Shown piece after piece: positions 8,619 through 19,600 of a DNA stretch of 23,652 nucleotides (position 1 is the first letter of the stretch; the number at the start of each line of letters is the position of its first letter). Under the pieces are notes generated by a model. That model did not search any database and was not told the DNA's origin. It saw only the letters and a program-made list of their open reading frames with translations. Made by a program: the position numbers and the translations under genes. The stretch spans positions 1 to 23,652 of the forward strand of contig CAJUTA010000045.1 of the NCBI GenBank assembly GCA_910589685.1, in the 5' to 3' direction. The stretch is from an uncultured Ureaplasma sp. GTDB taxonomy: Bacteria > Bacillota_I > Bacilli_A > Mycoplasmatales > Mycoplasmoidaceae.

Positions 8619-9711
8619 GATAATATCCATTAAATTTAATTTGTTTATCTTTTTGCAACTTAGATACTAAATCACAGAATATTTTGTATTCATTTTCTTC
8701 GTGTTTTTGTTTTTTTAATATATCCAAATTAATATAGTTTAATTCACAATATTTTTTGGTTATATCATAAATAAACTCGCAAAAATGTTGAACCTTTTCT
8801 TTACTTGTTGAATAAAAAATTAATTGACTATTATCAATAGAATTTAGAAAATTTTTAATTTCACATTCTATTTGATCTTTATATATATCATAGATAGACA
8901 CACTCTCTATATCAGAGAAAGAATTTCTAATTATAGTATTATCAAAAGGAGGATTAAATCCACCAATCAATTCTTTTAAATAATGAATTGGTGGATCATG
9001 TTTTTTGTTTTTAAATTTCCCAATTTCCATTTTTTTTATAATGAATGGCTTGTTTGTTTTTATAAAATTATTTGTTCATTTATTTTCATGCTCTGATTTG
9101 GAAAAAATTTTATGGCATGGTGTTGATGTTCGCGGCATTAAATGCACATACGGAATGAGGTTTGACATATCATCATCACTCATTTCTTTAATTTTAAAGA
9201 AAATGTCCTTTAGCATCTTAGTATCAAACATTGCACAATGCTGATATTTTTTGTGACAATTGTTTTGTTCAAAAATATAATTGTACATTTGCAAAAGTGG
9301 CAATTGTTTCTTTCCAGAAATAACTCTTAACTCTTTTTGTAAATCATATTTTTCACATTTTAAATCTTTTTCCAAATCAATGTTGAGTTGGTTAGAAAGA
9401 AATTTGAAATCTCAATCCCCAAATGAGACGATAATTGAATCTTTGATAAAATCTATTATCTCATTTTTGCAATCATCAAATTGTTTTCCATTTTTTTTTA
9501 AAAAAACATTATCAATTTTTAATAAATTAATAATATAAGTTGATAATTGTTTTTTAGGTATAAAAAGTTGGTCAAATTCTTTTTCGTCACCATTCAAATT
9601 TTTTCTAATGGCCGAAAATTGAATCATTTCTTGTGAGCATCTGTCGTCGGTGGCTTCAATGTCAATAAAAACTAAATCTCGGTCACCTGGTAATTTTAGT
9701 TTATTATCCAT
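8599..9711 (-). CDS. DEDDh 3'-5' exonuclease domain protein with uncharacterised C-terminal half
   Basis: A 370-residue protein. The N-terminal 170 residues are a DnaQ-like exonuclease of the KapD/ERI style: Exo I LVFIDIEATDD (Asp17, Glu19), Exo II VSFGDWDFKFL (Asp101), Exo III HCAMFDTKML (His158, Asp163). All DEDDh catalytic residues appear present, so it should be an active 3'-5' exonuclease on DNA or RNA. The remaining 200 residues are Lys/Asn-rich and include KKHDPPIHYLKELIGGFNPP; I do not recognise this part. It is not PolC-sized and has no polymerase motifs. TGA Trp occurs at 9409-9411 and 9073-9075. It is the first of a two-gene minus-strand unit with the pseudouridine synthase (20-nt overlap), so a role in RNA metabolism is possible but unproven. 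Confidence 0.8.
8958..8996. repeat. Bulged inverted repeat inside the exonuclease gene
   Basis: ATCCACC and AATTC on the left (8958-8973, with a 4-nt AATC insertion) pair with GAATTGGTGGAT on the right (8985-8996), giving a 12-bp interrupted stem. The two arms encode the DPPI and LIGGFNPP segments, so the symmetry may simply reflect protein sequence. No T-run follows on either strand. Confidence 0.35.
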
Positions 9712-9719
9712 ATTAATAT

Positions 9720-9756
9720 ACTATAATCAATATGTGATATAGTAACTTATATTATA
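9720..9756. promoter_or_regulatory. Divergent promoter region between exonuclease and rplK
   Basis: On the plus strand TATAAT (9722-9727) and TATTAT (9750-9755) are candidate -10 boxes for rplK-rplA. On the minus strand the same AT cluster reads TATAAT (9756 to 9751) for the exonuclease gene, whose ATG is 40 nt further on. No good -35 element is seen for any of these, which is normal in mycoplasmas. Which box is used cannot be settled by eye. Confidence 0.5.
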
Positions 9757-9771
9757 GTAAATTTTGACAGC

Positions 9772-9810
9772 ATGTGGTAGAGGAGTTACCCTCGTATTAT
9801 TAAACCACGT
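9772..9810 (+). promoter_or_regulatory. Structured rplK leader, possible ribosomal protein L1 binding site
   Basis: ATGTGGT (9772-9778) pairs with ACCACGT (9804-9810) in a 7-bp stem with one G-U pair. Inside it, GAGG (9780-9783) pairs with CCTC (9790-9793) around a 6-nt loop. The GUGG-U-AG...CCAC layout recalls the L1 target in 23S rRNA and in L11-operon leaders, where excess L1 represses translation. It lies 33 nt upstream of the rplK start, where such a site should be. Structure is seen; L1 binding is inference. Confidence 0.45.
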
Positions 9811-9843
9811 AGCGAATACATTAAAGAAAGATAGGTATTGCGT

Positions 9844-10296
9844 GTGGCTCCAAAAACAAAAGAAATCACTCGAGTAGCTAAATTAAATCTAATTGGTGGT
9901 CAGGCTAAACCAGGTCCTGCTTTAGCATCAGTTGGAATTAATATGGCTGAATTCACTAAACAATTTAATGATGAAACTAAAGATCGTAATGGACAAGTGA
10001 TCCCTACAATCATTACTGCATATAAAGATAAATCATTTGATTATGTTACAAAAACAACTCCTGTAACAATCTTATTAAAAGAAGCAGCAAAAATTAAATC
10101 AGGTGCTAAAGATTCTAAAAAACAAGTAGTAGCTACAATTTCAAAGGAAAAAGCTTTGGAAATTGCTCGTTACAAATTACCTGATACAAATGCTTATACT
10201 GATGAAGCAGTATTGCGTATGGTTGCAGGTTCTGCTAAACAAATGGGAATTACTATTGAAGGTGTTAATCCTTATAAAAACAAAGGAGATAACTAA
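9844..10296 (+). CDS. rplK: 50S ribosomal protein L11
   Basis: L11 binds the GTPase-associated region of 23S rRNA and supports factor-dependent steps. The N-terminal domain shows GGQAKPGPALASVGINMAEF and FNDETKDRNG, with the conserved proline-rich helix; the C-terminal rRNA-binding domain includes KALEIARYKLPD and RMVAGSAKQMGITIEG. I prefer the GTG at 9844, giving MAPKTKEITRVAKL (150 aa): AGG at 9833-9835 is then at a normal distance, and homologues start MA-(K/P)-K. TTG at 9838 would add two residues. It is the first gene of the rplK-rplA operon; its stop shares one base with the rplA start. Confidence 0.95.
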   Translation: MAPKTKEITRVAKLNLIGGQAKPGPALASVGINMAEFTKQFNDETKDRNGQVIPTIITAYKDKSFDYVTKTTPVTILLKEAAKIKSGAKDSKKQVVATISKEKALEIARYKLPDTNAYTDEAVLRMVAGSAKQMGITIEGVNPYKNKGDN

Positions 10297-10982
10297 TGGC
10301 AAAATTATCTAAAAAAATGCAAAAGGCAACTGCATTAGTAGAAAAAAATAAAGCTTATCCATTAGAAGAAGCAGTGGCTTTAGCTCAAAAAGCTTCAATC
10401 TCTAAATTTGTTGGTTCAATTGATGTGGCAATTAAATTAAATTTAGATACTAAAAAAGTTGAACAACAATTACGTGGTTCAATTGTATTACCAAATGGTA
10501 ATGGTAAAGACACTCGTATTTTAGTAATTGATGACACAATGTCTGCAGATGAGGCTAAAAAACTAGGAGCAGATTATTTTGGTGGAACAGACATAATTCA
10601 AGATATTGAAAAAATGTTGAATAAAATTGACTTAATAATCACAACTACTAAAATTATGCCAGCATTGGCTAAGTTAGGTAAAGTTTTAGGTCCTCGTGGA
10701 TTAATGCCAAACCCTAAAATTGGTACTGTAACAACTGATTTACCAAAAACAATTACAGAATTTAAAAAAGGTCGTTTAGAATATCGTGTTGATACATACG
10801 GAAATATTCATATGTGTGTTGGTAAAGTTTCAAATGATAGTAAAAAAATTGTAGAAAACATTGAAACATTAATCAGCTTATTAAAATCTAAAAAACCTTC
10901 AACTGTTAAAGGTCAATATATCCAAAATATTACAGTTAGTCCTACAATGGGGCCAAGTGTAAAAGTTAGTTTCTCAAATTAA
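10296..10982 (+). CDS. rplA: 50S ribosomal protein L1
   Basis: L1 forms the mobile stalk near the ribosomal E site and in many bacteria represses its own operon by binding the mRNA leader. The 228-residue frame shows MAKLSKKMQKATALVEKNK, the signature GKVLGPRGLMPNPKIGTVT (about residues 127-145), and a C-terminal VKGQYIQNITVSPTMGPSVK. A strong Shine-Dalgarno AAAGGAG ends 8 nt before the ATG. It overlaps rplK by one base and is followed by an intrinsic terminator. In M. genitalium, as I recall, pth follows rplA directly; here that link is broken and pth lies about 7 kb upstream. Confidence 0.96.
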   Translation: MAKLSKKMQKATALVEKNKAYPLEEAVALAQKASISKFVGSIDVAIKLNLDTKKVEQQLRGSIVLPNGNGKDTRILVIDDTMSADEAKKLGADYFGGTDIIQDIEKMLNKIDLIITTTKIMPALAKLGKVLGPRGLMPNPKIGTVTTDLPKTITEFKKGRLEYRVDTYGNIHMCVGKVSNDSKKIVENIETLISLLKSKKPSTVKGQYIQNITVSPTMGPSVKVSFSN

Positions 10983-11013
10983 TTTTAAAAAAATTAATTA
11001 TATATAATTAAAG

Positions 11014-11047
11014 CGTAATAAATTGTTATTACGTTTTTTTTTTTTTT
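11014..11047 (+). terminator. Intrinsic terminator after rplA
   Basis: CGTAATAA (11014-11021) and TTATTACG (11026-11033) form a perfect 8-bp stem with a 4-nt loop, followed by 14 consecutive T (11034-11047). This is the clearest terminator in the window and ends the rplK-rplA transcript. The T-run directly abuts the -10 box of the next promoter. Confidence 0.9.
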
Positions 11048-11054
11048 GTATAAT
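11023..11054 (+). promoter_or_regulatory. Promoter of the permease-lipoprotein operon, spacer contains the T14 tract
   Basis: A perfect TATAAT -10 box lies at 11049-11054, 26 nt before the permease ATG. The best -35 candidate is TTGTTA (11023-11028, 4 of 6 consensus bases) inside the terminator stem, giving a 20-nt spacer that is mostly the 14-T run. Three fewer T would restore the ideal 17 nt. The leader from about 11061 has no Shine-Dalgarno. The -10 is well supported; the -35 is tentative. Confidence 0.6.
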
Positions 11055-11079
11055 ATGTGAATATATTTTTTAAAAAAAT

Positions 11080-14000
11080 ATGAAAAAAAATAATAATTTA
11101 TTTTCAATTTTTACAAGAAATTCTTTTCGTATTTTAGGTAAAACTAAAACATTAATTTCTTTTTTAGGTGTATTACTATTAATAGCAACTACAACTCTAG
11201 TTGTTACTTTTATGTCACTATTTTTAATGACACGTTCAAAAGATGAAATCATTAAAAATGGAAATCTTGCTGATTTAACTGTTTCAGTTCCTGAATCAAT
11301 TATCCGTAATGAACAAAAAAAAGAAACAAATATAAATAATAAGCAAATTTTAGACAATAATTTAGAAGAATATCTAAAGCTAAATGGTTTTGAATTCTCA
11401 TTGTCTAAAAATTTGCCAGTTTCAGATATTATAAATAATCAAAATTTCATTCTTTCTTTAGTTGAAGAACAAAATTCATTAAATACTGATCCAAATGGGA
11501 ATACTAGTGTAGTTAACAAATTAGTTTTAAAAACTAATACTTCATTCCCAGAAGATACAGATTATTCTTTAATAATCTCTAATAATGCACAATATTTTGC
11601 TTTTTATAATATGTGGTATAACAATGGTTTAATTGATAATAGTTTAAATGATTCATTTACTTTCTTTCAATATGAAAATTATTTAAAAAATAAACCATGA
11701 TTATTCGCTGATTTGTTACTTCACTCTAATTGGAATATATCATCAGATTTTTTAAATAAGGTTCTTCCGATTTTAAAAAATATAGCAACTCAGCCAAATA
11801 ATGAAGCTGATTTTAATGCTAATTATCGTTTATTCACAAATACAACAATGCCATCATCTCAAAGTGAATTGGTTATTAATCGTAATTCATATTTTGCAAA
11901 AATTGGTGAGTTGCTATTTTTAAGTGGATTAAACTATTCAAACTATAGTGTAAGTTTTATTTTGACTCAAGTTATTCCATTAATAGGTGTTAGTGGTTCA
12001 ATTCCTTTTGCTGCAAAATGTAATCAAATTTCTTCTTATTTCTCTGTTTTATCATCTGATTATATGCATAGTAATAAAGATAGCAAATCTATCATTAGTC
12101 AACGTGTTTTAAAAGATATCTCATTATTACCATATAAACAATATCCTATTGATGGAAAATATACTAGTTATCAAGTTTATGATGATGATACTAATGAATA
12201 TAAAACTTATTATGATTTCATTTCTTGATTTGAACAATTAAATGACAAATACAAAATTAAAATTAATTCAAACTCATTTGGAATAATTGGAGTTGGCGAC
12301 ACACCAAATTTGTTGTATCCATCCCAAAGTGCATCACAAATTTTTGTAAACTCAAAAAATAATGGTGTTGCTTATGTAAATTCAGACGGATTTTCTCGTT
12401 CAATAGATGGAACTTCATACAAGCCATTTGTATATTATTCAGTTCGTTATCCCCCATCTGCTCGCAATAATATTTTTAAAAAAAATAAAATGTTGGATGA
12501 ATTAAAAAAATGAACATTAGAAAACTATAAAGAAGTTACAGCATTTGAATTAAATGATCATACTCAACAAAATTTTATATTTTATGTTTGAAGTAATTTT
12601 CTAAACAATGTTCAAAGAATTGTGGTGATTATTGGTATAGCGATAGGATCAATTGTTTTAATGCTAGCTTTAATATTTTTAGGGTTATTAATTCGTTCCA
12701 TTATTAAACAAAATATTATTACATTTGGAATTGGTTTAGCGAATGGTGTTAATAAGTGAATTCTAGTTTTATCATTTTTCCCATTTGCATTTATTCCATC
12801 ACTATTATTTGGAACAATAGGATTTTTCTTATCTTTTGCTTTAACATCTCCAACGCTTGACATTATTTCTAATTACTGGACATTAGTTATTTCAAATGTT
12901 AAGTTGTATAATTGAGTTTGAATATGAGCAATAATTATTGGTGTCACTTTTGTTGTTCTTTATTCATTAATTATTGGAATAACTTTCTATTTATTGAATA
13001 ATAACACTCAGTCATTATTGCAAAATAGTGGAACTTTCAAAGTTAATCCATTAGTCATTTGAACTAAGAAAGCTACTTCTCTATTTAAACCTATCTGATC
13101 ATTTAGATTAACATTAATGATGAGCAATGTATCTCGTTTTATGATTTTGCTTTTCACAACAACAACATTTATCACAATATGTTCTATGTGTATAAGTAGT
13201 TTAAATATTTTTAAGTCATCATTATCAAGTAATTTAGAAAATAAAAAATATTATTCATCTGTAGATTTATATTCTCCAACTATCAATTCAGGTTATTATT
13301 CTGATATTCCATATTCAGAAATTGGTACATCTCAAAAAGGTTGTTTCAATGCTTATGATCCTACACCAGGTAGTTACAATACAAATCTAAATTATAATAA
13401 TCCATTAACAATGAATAGTGAATTCTATACAGGATTAGAATACTATAATTCAATGATTTATCCATATTCTAGTGATAAATTTTTCACAAGTTTATTTTTA
13501 ACTAGTTCAAATTTATCAAATGAAGTAAATTGAAATTTTCAATTTTTGAATAATCGTGTTTTTAATAAATTATTATTGGATACAGAAATCAATGCTCTAG
13601 GGGCAACAATTAATCCTTGAGAGTTTGCTAAACAAATTATTCCTGAATCTGTTTCATATTTAGCAGATAGAAACACAGAGCTTTTAGCACAAACTAGTTT
13701 TGATTTTTATTATTGATTACAAGAACAAAATAAAATTGCATTATCTAAAGATTCAAGTAAATATATTAATATTTCTGAACTAAAAGATACACCTTATGAA
13801 AAGTTTAATAATAAACCAATTTATTATTCAACTTTTTTACCAAATATTAATAAGCAACCATTCACATTAGATGGTTCAGATTTGTTTGAAAATTATGATG
13901 ATCCAAATGTAAATTTAGAAAATTGAATTTTCATTCGTCAAACAAATACGGATAATGGAAATAAATATTGAGCTCTTAATAAAGACCAAGCAAAATACTC

Positions 14001-15516
14001 AGCTCCATCATTCACATTTAAATCACAAACAGTTAGTTTATTTGCTCAGTTATTAACAAACAATTCTAATCCACTATATCAAATGTGGTATAAATATATT
14101 TATCCTAAAAATTTAAATTTAGGCCAAAAAGATCAAAAAATACCAGATTATAATTATAAAATTGCTTCAAATATTGTTCCTGTAGAAAACAATGATGAAA
14201 CATATACATATGTTGAATTTAATTATGAAAAAAATAATAAAGCAATTTCAGGTAAAGCTGTTGGTATTAAATCTGATTCCAAATTTGTTAATTTATTTGA
14301 TAAAAACAAAAATGATTTAAAACAAAAATTGATAGATTATATTGTTGAACAACCTTTACCAGGAGAATTAACAACTTATCCTATAGTTATTAACAACGTT
14401 GTATCTAAAAGATGAGGTATTGATGTTAATGATAAATTTGTTATAAATCCAACAAATACATTTGATCGTTTCAATGTTATAAATTACAACCAATTTGTAA
14501 CTTCTTCAAGTGATTTAATTCCTATTTATCAATGTCAATTTGAGGTTATTGGAATTACTGATACTAATTTTGAAGAACAATATTACACATTACAACAATA
14601 TGCAAATAAAATTTTAGGTTATCAAGATTTTAGTAATGTTTCTTATACTAATTGAAAATCGCCAATTTATCCTGGAAAAGGATATATTCCATTTAATGGA
14701 GTGTTTTCAAATAATCAAGACATAGTATTTCTAAAAAATTATGCTGGAATGTATGTTCCTAGTGGTATTTCAACAATCATATCTAACTTTAGTTCTAATT
14801 TTGGAACAGGCCCAGGACAATCTCAAAATATGGGCGCTTTGCATTCAATAATTAATAATAATTACAACCAATTTGATAAACTTATGAATGCAAATTTAAT
14901 TGTTGATCGAGCAAATAATGATATTATTTCACGGGCACTAAACTCTAAACAAACTTTTAATTTACCTAGTTCATCTAATGAAGTTGATGCATTAGGAGAT
15001 TGAATGCGTCGATTTATTGATTTATTTGGATCAACATCTTTACTAATATCATCGGCATCTAACATTGATATTCCAAGTGCCACAATAGGTGTTGGGAATT
15101 ATTTTGATAATGCTCTTATGAATATTGATGGAATTATTGCTATAACTTTCATTGTTACATTATTAGTAATTATTTCATTGATTGCAATCATCATAGTATT
15201 TGAATCACAAAAATTAATTGCTATCTTAAAAGTATTAGGATATAGTAATATTCAAACAGCATTTTCTCTAGCATTTGTTTATTACTTTGTATTAGTATTA
15301 GGAACTTTAATATCAATTCCAATATCATTCTTATTTATTAATATATTAAAAACTATTACTTTTAATTCATTTAACATTATCATCACTCCATTAGTTCATT
15401 GATGAGTATTTATAGGTGGTTTTGTTTTAGTTGGCATAATTCTTTCTCTAATTCTTCTATATATCTATAACAAAATGAAGAAAATGAATCCAGCTCAAGA
15501 AATAGCGGTGAAATAA
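11080..15516 (+). CDS. Giant duplicated FtsX-type ABC transporter permease
   Basis: A 1478-residue membrane protein, reading many TGA as Trp. Layout: TM1 at about 24-50; large extracellular domain to about 510; TM2-4 at about 515-640 with a cytoplasmic coupling segment NIITFGIGLANGVN; TM5 at about 686-709; second extracellular domain to about 1345; TM6-8 at 1350-1468 with QKLIAILKVLGYSNIQ, a good match to the FtsX/MacB coupling helix. The tail MNPAQEIAVK matches the family's NPAxxLR ending. It is thus two FtsX halves fused, like large mycoplasma permeases such as M. genitalium MG064/MG468. Such permeases work with an ABC ATPase, but none is encoded in this window. Substrate is unknown; peptide or lipoprotein handling is possible. 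It is followed with zero gap by a lipoprotein gene (TAA then ATG). Confidence 0.85.
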
Positions 15517-16605
15517 ATGAAAAAAATATTTTTGTGATTAAGTTTATCTTCTCTAGCATTTGTACCTACAATAGGCACTGTTCTTTCTTCTTGTGCTAAA
15601 CAAAGTAATTTAGTTGAGATGAAAACAATAAATTTTGACTTGAACAATTTTAGTAGTTCTTTGGGAATATCATCATATTCATGTGATGATATCATTGCAC
15701 TATTAAAAAGAAAAGATTTTGAAAATAAAGACTTTGTCGAATTCATTAGTTTATTAGGTGATGAAATATCACAAAAAATAACTAATATTGAATTATTATC
15801 ATTTTTTAATTTTGAAAATTCTAATACTGATCCTAGTGAAAATTTATCTAGTCAATCAAAAGTAAATTTGAATTTTCTATTCTCATATGATGGAACTACT
15901 TATAATGTCTTTATTAAAAATATATATTTATTTTCAAATTCAGTTTTTTTGCCATCATATTTAACAATTGACAATAGTGGAAAATACACTTCTTTTGACC
16001 AAGATGACTTAGGTTGAGCTAGTAATTTTTTATATTCAGAAATAACAGGAACTCAATGAAGAACCCAAATAAATGATTATTTTTTGCAGCAAAATCCTAA
16101 TGCAAAAAATTTGATTATTCCAAATTTTGGTTACATCTTTGATAAAGGTTTATTAAATGATCAAGGTAATATTTATCAATTAACATATATCATCGATCCA
16201 ATTTATAAAGAGCAAATCTCAAAATTACCAAATGCGATTCAATTTACTGATATTAGTTTAAATATTAAAATTTCTCCATATGCTGGTAAAGAATTGAAAA
16301 ACGAGTTTATATTGTATCAAAATGACATTAACACATTTTTCAATAATGCAACTTTTGAAGAAATTAGTAATATGAAAGATACGCAAATTTATGATTATTG
16401 TGAAAAATATGTTCGCAGTTTAGAAAAAATCCAACCTTTGCGTGATTGCTTATCGATTAATTCATCAACAAATATAAAAAGTATCAATAATTATAATTTA
16501 AATATTAATCAATATAGTAATCCTAAAACAATTGTAGTATCTTTTTCTTCAGTAACATTGCCGTCTTATAATTACAAATTTATTTTAAATTTTGGTAACC
16601 AATAA
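15517..16605 (+). CDS. Lipoprotein of unknown function (362 aa)
   Basis: A typical mollicute lipoprotein signal opens the protein: MKKIFLWLSLSSLAFVP, then a lipobox LSSC with acylated Cys26. The mature part is secreted, Asn/Ser/Phe-rich and shows no domain I recognise. Trp residues are encoded by TGA (residue 7, and near 16015 and 16057). Its ATG directly follows the permease TAA and it has no separate Shine-Dalgarno, so it is most likely translated by reinitiation with the permease. This tight coupling suggests it is a partner of the permease at the outer face of the membrane, for example a substrate-binding or accessory subunit; that is inference. Confidence 0.85.
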
Positions 16606-16617
16606 TTAGAAAAGTCT

Positions 16618-16650
16618 TATAATTAATTTATTTCTAAAATTGAAAGGAAA
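16618..16650 (+). promoter_or_regulatory. Possible internal promoter and Shine-Dalgarno for the large lipoprotein
   Basis: The 53-nt gap between the two lipoprotein genes holds TATAAT (16618-16623) and a clear Shine-Dalgarno GAAAGGAAA (16642-16650), 8 nt before ATG 16659. There is no convincing -35 and no terminator, so the large lipoprotein may be both co-transcribed with the permease and expressed from its own start. Confidence 0.45.
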
Positions 16651-16658
16651 TAATAGTT

Positions 16659-19600
16659 ATGAAAAAAATTAAATTAAAAACATTTATTGCTTTTACTTCA
16701 TTATTAGTTCCTAGCACATTAGTATTACCTATTGTTACAAGTGCATGTGTATCTAGTAATGATTGAAATTATCAAGTTGATGAAACTAATAATCAAATTT
16801 TAGTTAATTCTAATTTTTTAAGCAATACTGATAATTCTTCAATTTTTAAAACTTATCAATATTTAATTCAAAATATGAGCAATCCTAGTTTTATTGCAAA
16901 ATTAAATGAATCTTTAAATACTTTTACTAATAATTTTTTAGAAAATTATGTAATTGATTGAAATTCAATTCAGTTAGATTTGACAAACTTCAAAATTACT
17001 ATTGATGTTAAAAATAAAAGTTCCTCTACTTTTTTAGAATACTCTATTATAAAAAATACAGTTAATAATCAAAATGAAATTAAAAAATTATCAATTGTTT
17101 TCCCAAAATATGCAGATTCATCAATTAGTGATTTTTTAAACAATAATACATCATCATTTAGCAAAACAAATTTTTTAACAAATTATTCTCTTGAAGATAT
17201 CTTAAATCCAGAAGTTGTGACTGATGAACAAATTTTGGTTGCTGCAAATCTAAATTTAAATACAACAAAAATTTTATACAAGATGGCTGACAATAAACCA
17301 ACAACTCGATTAGGTAAAATAACAAACGATTCTACTGAAAATGTTAAATCATTGAATTTATTATTCTTTGATTCAGCAAATAATTCAAAGGGTTTAGGAC
17401 AAATTATTGTTTCTCAAAAAGAAGTAGAAGTTAGATGTATTCCTTCAAAATCTATTCTTAATGTTTTTGGTGTTGATGTTAAAAATGATTTTATTGAAAT
17501 TATTCAAGACCAAAGCAAATATCCTGATGTAAATGAGTGAAAATATAATGCAGATTCAACAATTACCCCAATTTTACCAATGGATAACTTGTTATTAACA
17601 TATAGTGATTTTTTAAATATAAATCAAGATGTTAATAACAAAATTGAAACTTACAATTTAGCTAATTTTCAAAAAGATTATGAATTTTTTGTTAATAAAT
17701 ATTTTTCTGATATTTTTGCTAACTGAAATATCCCAAGTTTATATACAACAGGACTTTATTCATGCAACAACATAAAATATGATGAAAAAACAAAAACATT
17801 TAATGGATCAATTGGTTTAAATATTTATAATAAATCTACCCTAACAAAAGAACTTTCGTTGCCTATTTCAAATGAAAAAATTACAATTGATGGTAATTCT
17901 AATATTGTTATTTTATTGGAACTAAATAACTCAAAAATAAGTCCAACTCTTGTACCAAATACTCAAATAAAAAATACAGCTAATTTGACTCCAAGTTTTA
18001 GCAATGTAACAATTAAATATCAAATATCAAAAAATGAAACTCAATCTCAACCAATTAATTGACTAAGTCTTGACAAATTCACAAATAGTGAATGAATTCA
18101 AAGTAGTTTTAATAATGTCAATCTTTTTACTAATTCATTATCATTAATGTGTTTAATAGAAAAAGTTACTATTGATAAAAATTTTATTGAATCACTAGGA
18201 ATTATTGAAGAGAATAAAAAGACAGTTACTGAAAGTCAATTAAAAAATTTAAAATTAGAACAATTAACTAATTCATACAATACAACAAGTATTGTTGTTA
18301 AATCTGTTGAATCATTAATGTTAAAGATTGCAAAAAATCCAACAATTTATGATTTATTACAAGATATAAGTTTTGAAATTTATAACATTGTTAATGCAAC
18401 AATCAATAATCAAGATATTGCAAATCTTATTTCTCAACTTTTTACTAGAAATAGTACTTCTATTTATTTGCTTAACAATATTAATTCCATTATTAATATT
18501 ATGAAGTCAATTGATGATGGTTCATCAACGCAATTGACTGAAATTATTAAATTGCTAAGTGAAATAATAAATAATCATAATGATCCAATTAAGATGCATC
18601 AATGAGTTGCAAGTATTGAAGGTTTATACCCTACACTTGAAAAATTATTAGATAAAGGTGCACAATGAATTTTACCTATGATAGGTGAAATTATGAGAGG
18701 ATTATCACAAGATAAACCAATTATTGAATTTTTATTTAATAATATTGATTTTGTTTTAACTTACTTATCACAAGATTCTCTAACAAATAACTTGGGTTCT
18801 TCTACACAAACAATAATTAAATCTGTTCATAATTATCTTAATAATTTAGTAACTTATAGTGCTTCAATTTATCCAATTACTAAGTCAAATGTTAGATTAG
18901 AAGGTACTACAATTAAAAATACATTGCAAATGCAAGAAAAATATAAAAAAATTCATGCATTAGATATTTTTACATATGAATTAACAAATAAAAATAGTGC
19001 CAATTCAATTCTTACATTAGTTTCAGGAATTCTTGCTCCAATTGATCCAGCAACTGCTAATATTTTAAAAACAGTATCAAGTATTTTAGCTAATAATGTT
19101 AATGTTTCTCAAACAATTAATGATTATACAAATGCAACGTTCGAAAATGTTATTACTACAACTCAACCAACAGGTTTAATAAAAAAAATAGGTACTTATT
19201 CTTTGGATGAAACAACAGGATATAAAGTTATAAGCAGCGGAGTAACAACTACATTATCAGAACAAATTGGTAAATGTATTGATTCTCTTTTCCATGTAAC
19301 ATATGGCGGAAAACAAATGTTGTTATCAGAAGTTTTAAATTCTATGGGTAATGCTCAATCAAATATTAATATGGAAGTTATAAATAATTTCCAATATTCA
19401 AATTTTACTGTTACTCAAGATTTAGAAATTAAATACTCATTTAAGCAAGATCTTAAGTGAAATTTACTTCCCATTTCTTGTTTATTAGATAATATAAAAA
19501 TTGAAATAAATGATTCTGATTTTGATAATTTGATTAATTATATTAATACTAAAATTCCTGAATCTATTAATGCATTAGTAACAATTAGTAAGTCTAATGT

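Noticed and set aside
9764..9800. TTGACA (9764-9769) paired with TATTAT (9795-9800) as an rplK promoter
   Set aside because: The spacing is 25 nt, far from 17, and the bases belong to the nested leader hairpin. TTGACA alone is kept only as a curiosity.
12612..12863. Open frames antisense to the permease and other genes
   Set aside because: They mirror hydrophobic or low-complexity codons of well-supported genes on the other strand and have no ribosome binding site or family motif.
11698..15402. Apparent string of broken ORFs separated by TGA in the permease region
   Set aside because: All pieces lie in one frame and are joined by single TGA codons; TGA is Trp throughout the window, so it is one intact gene and not a pseudogene.
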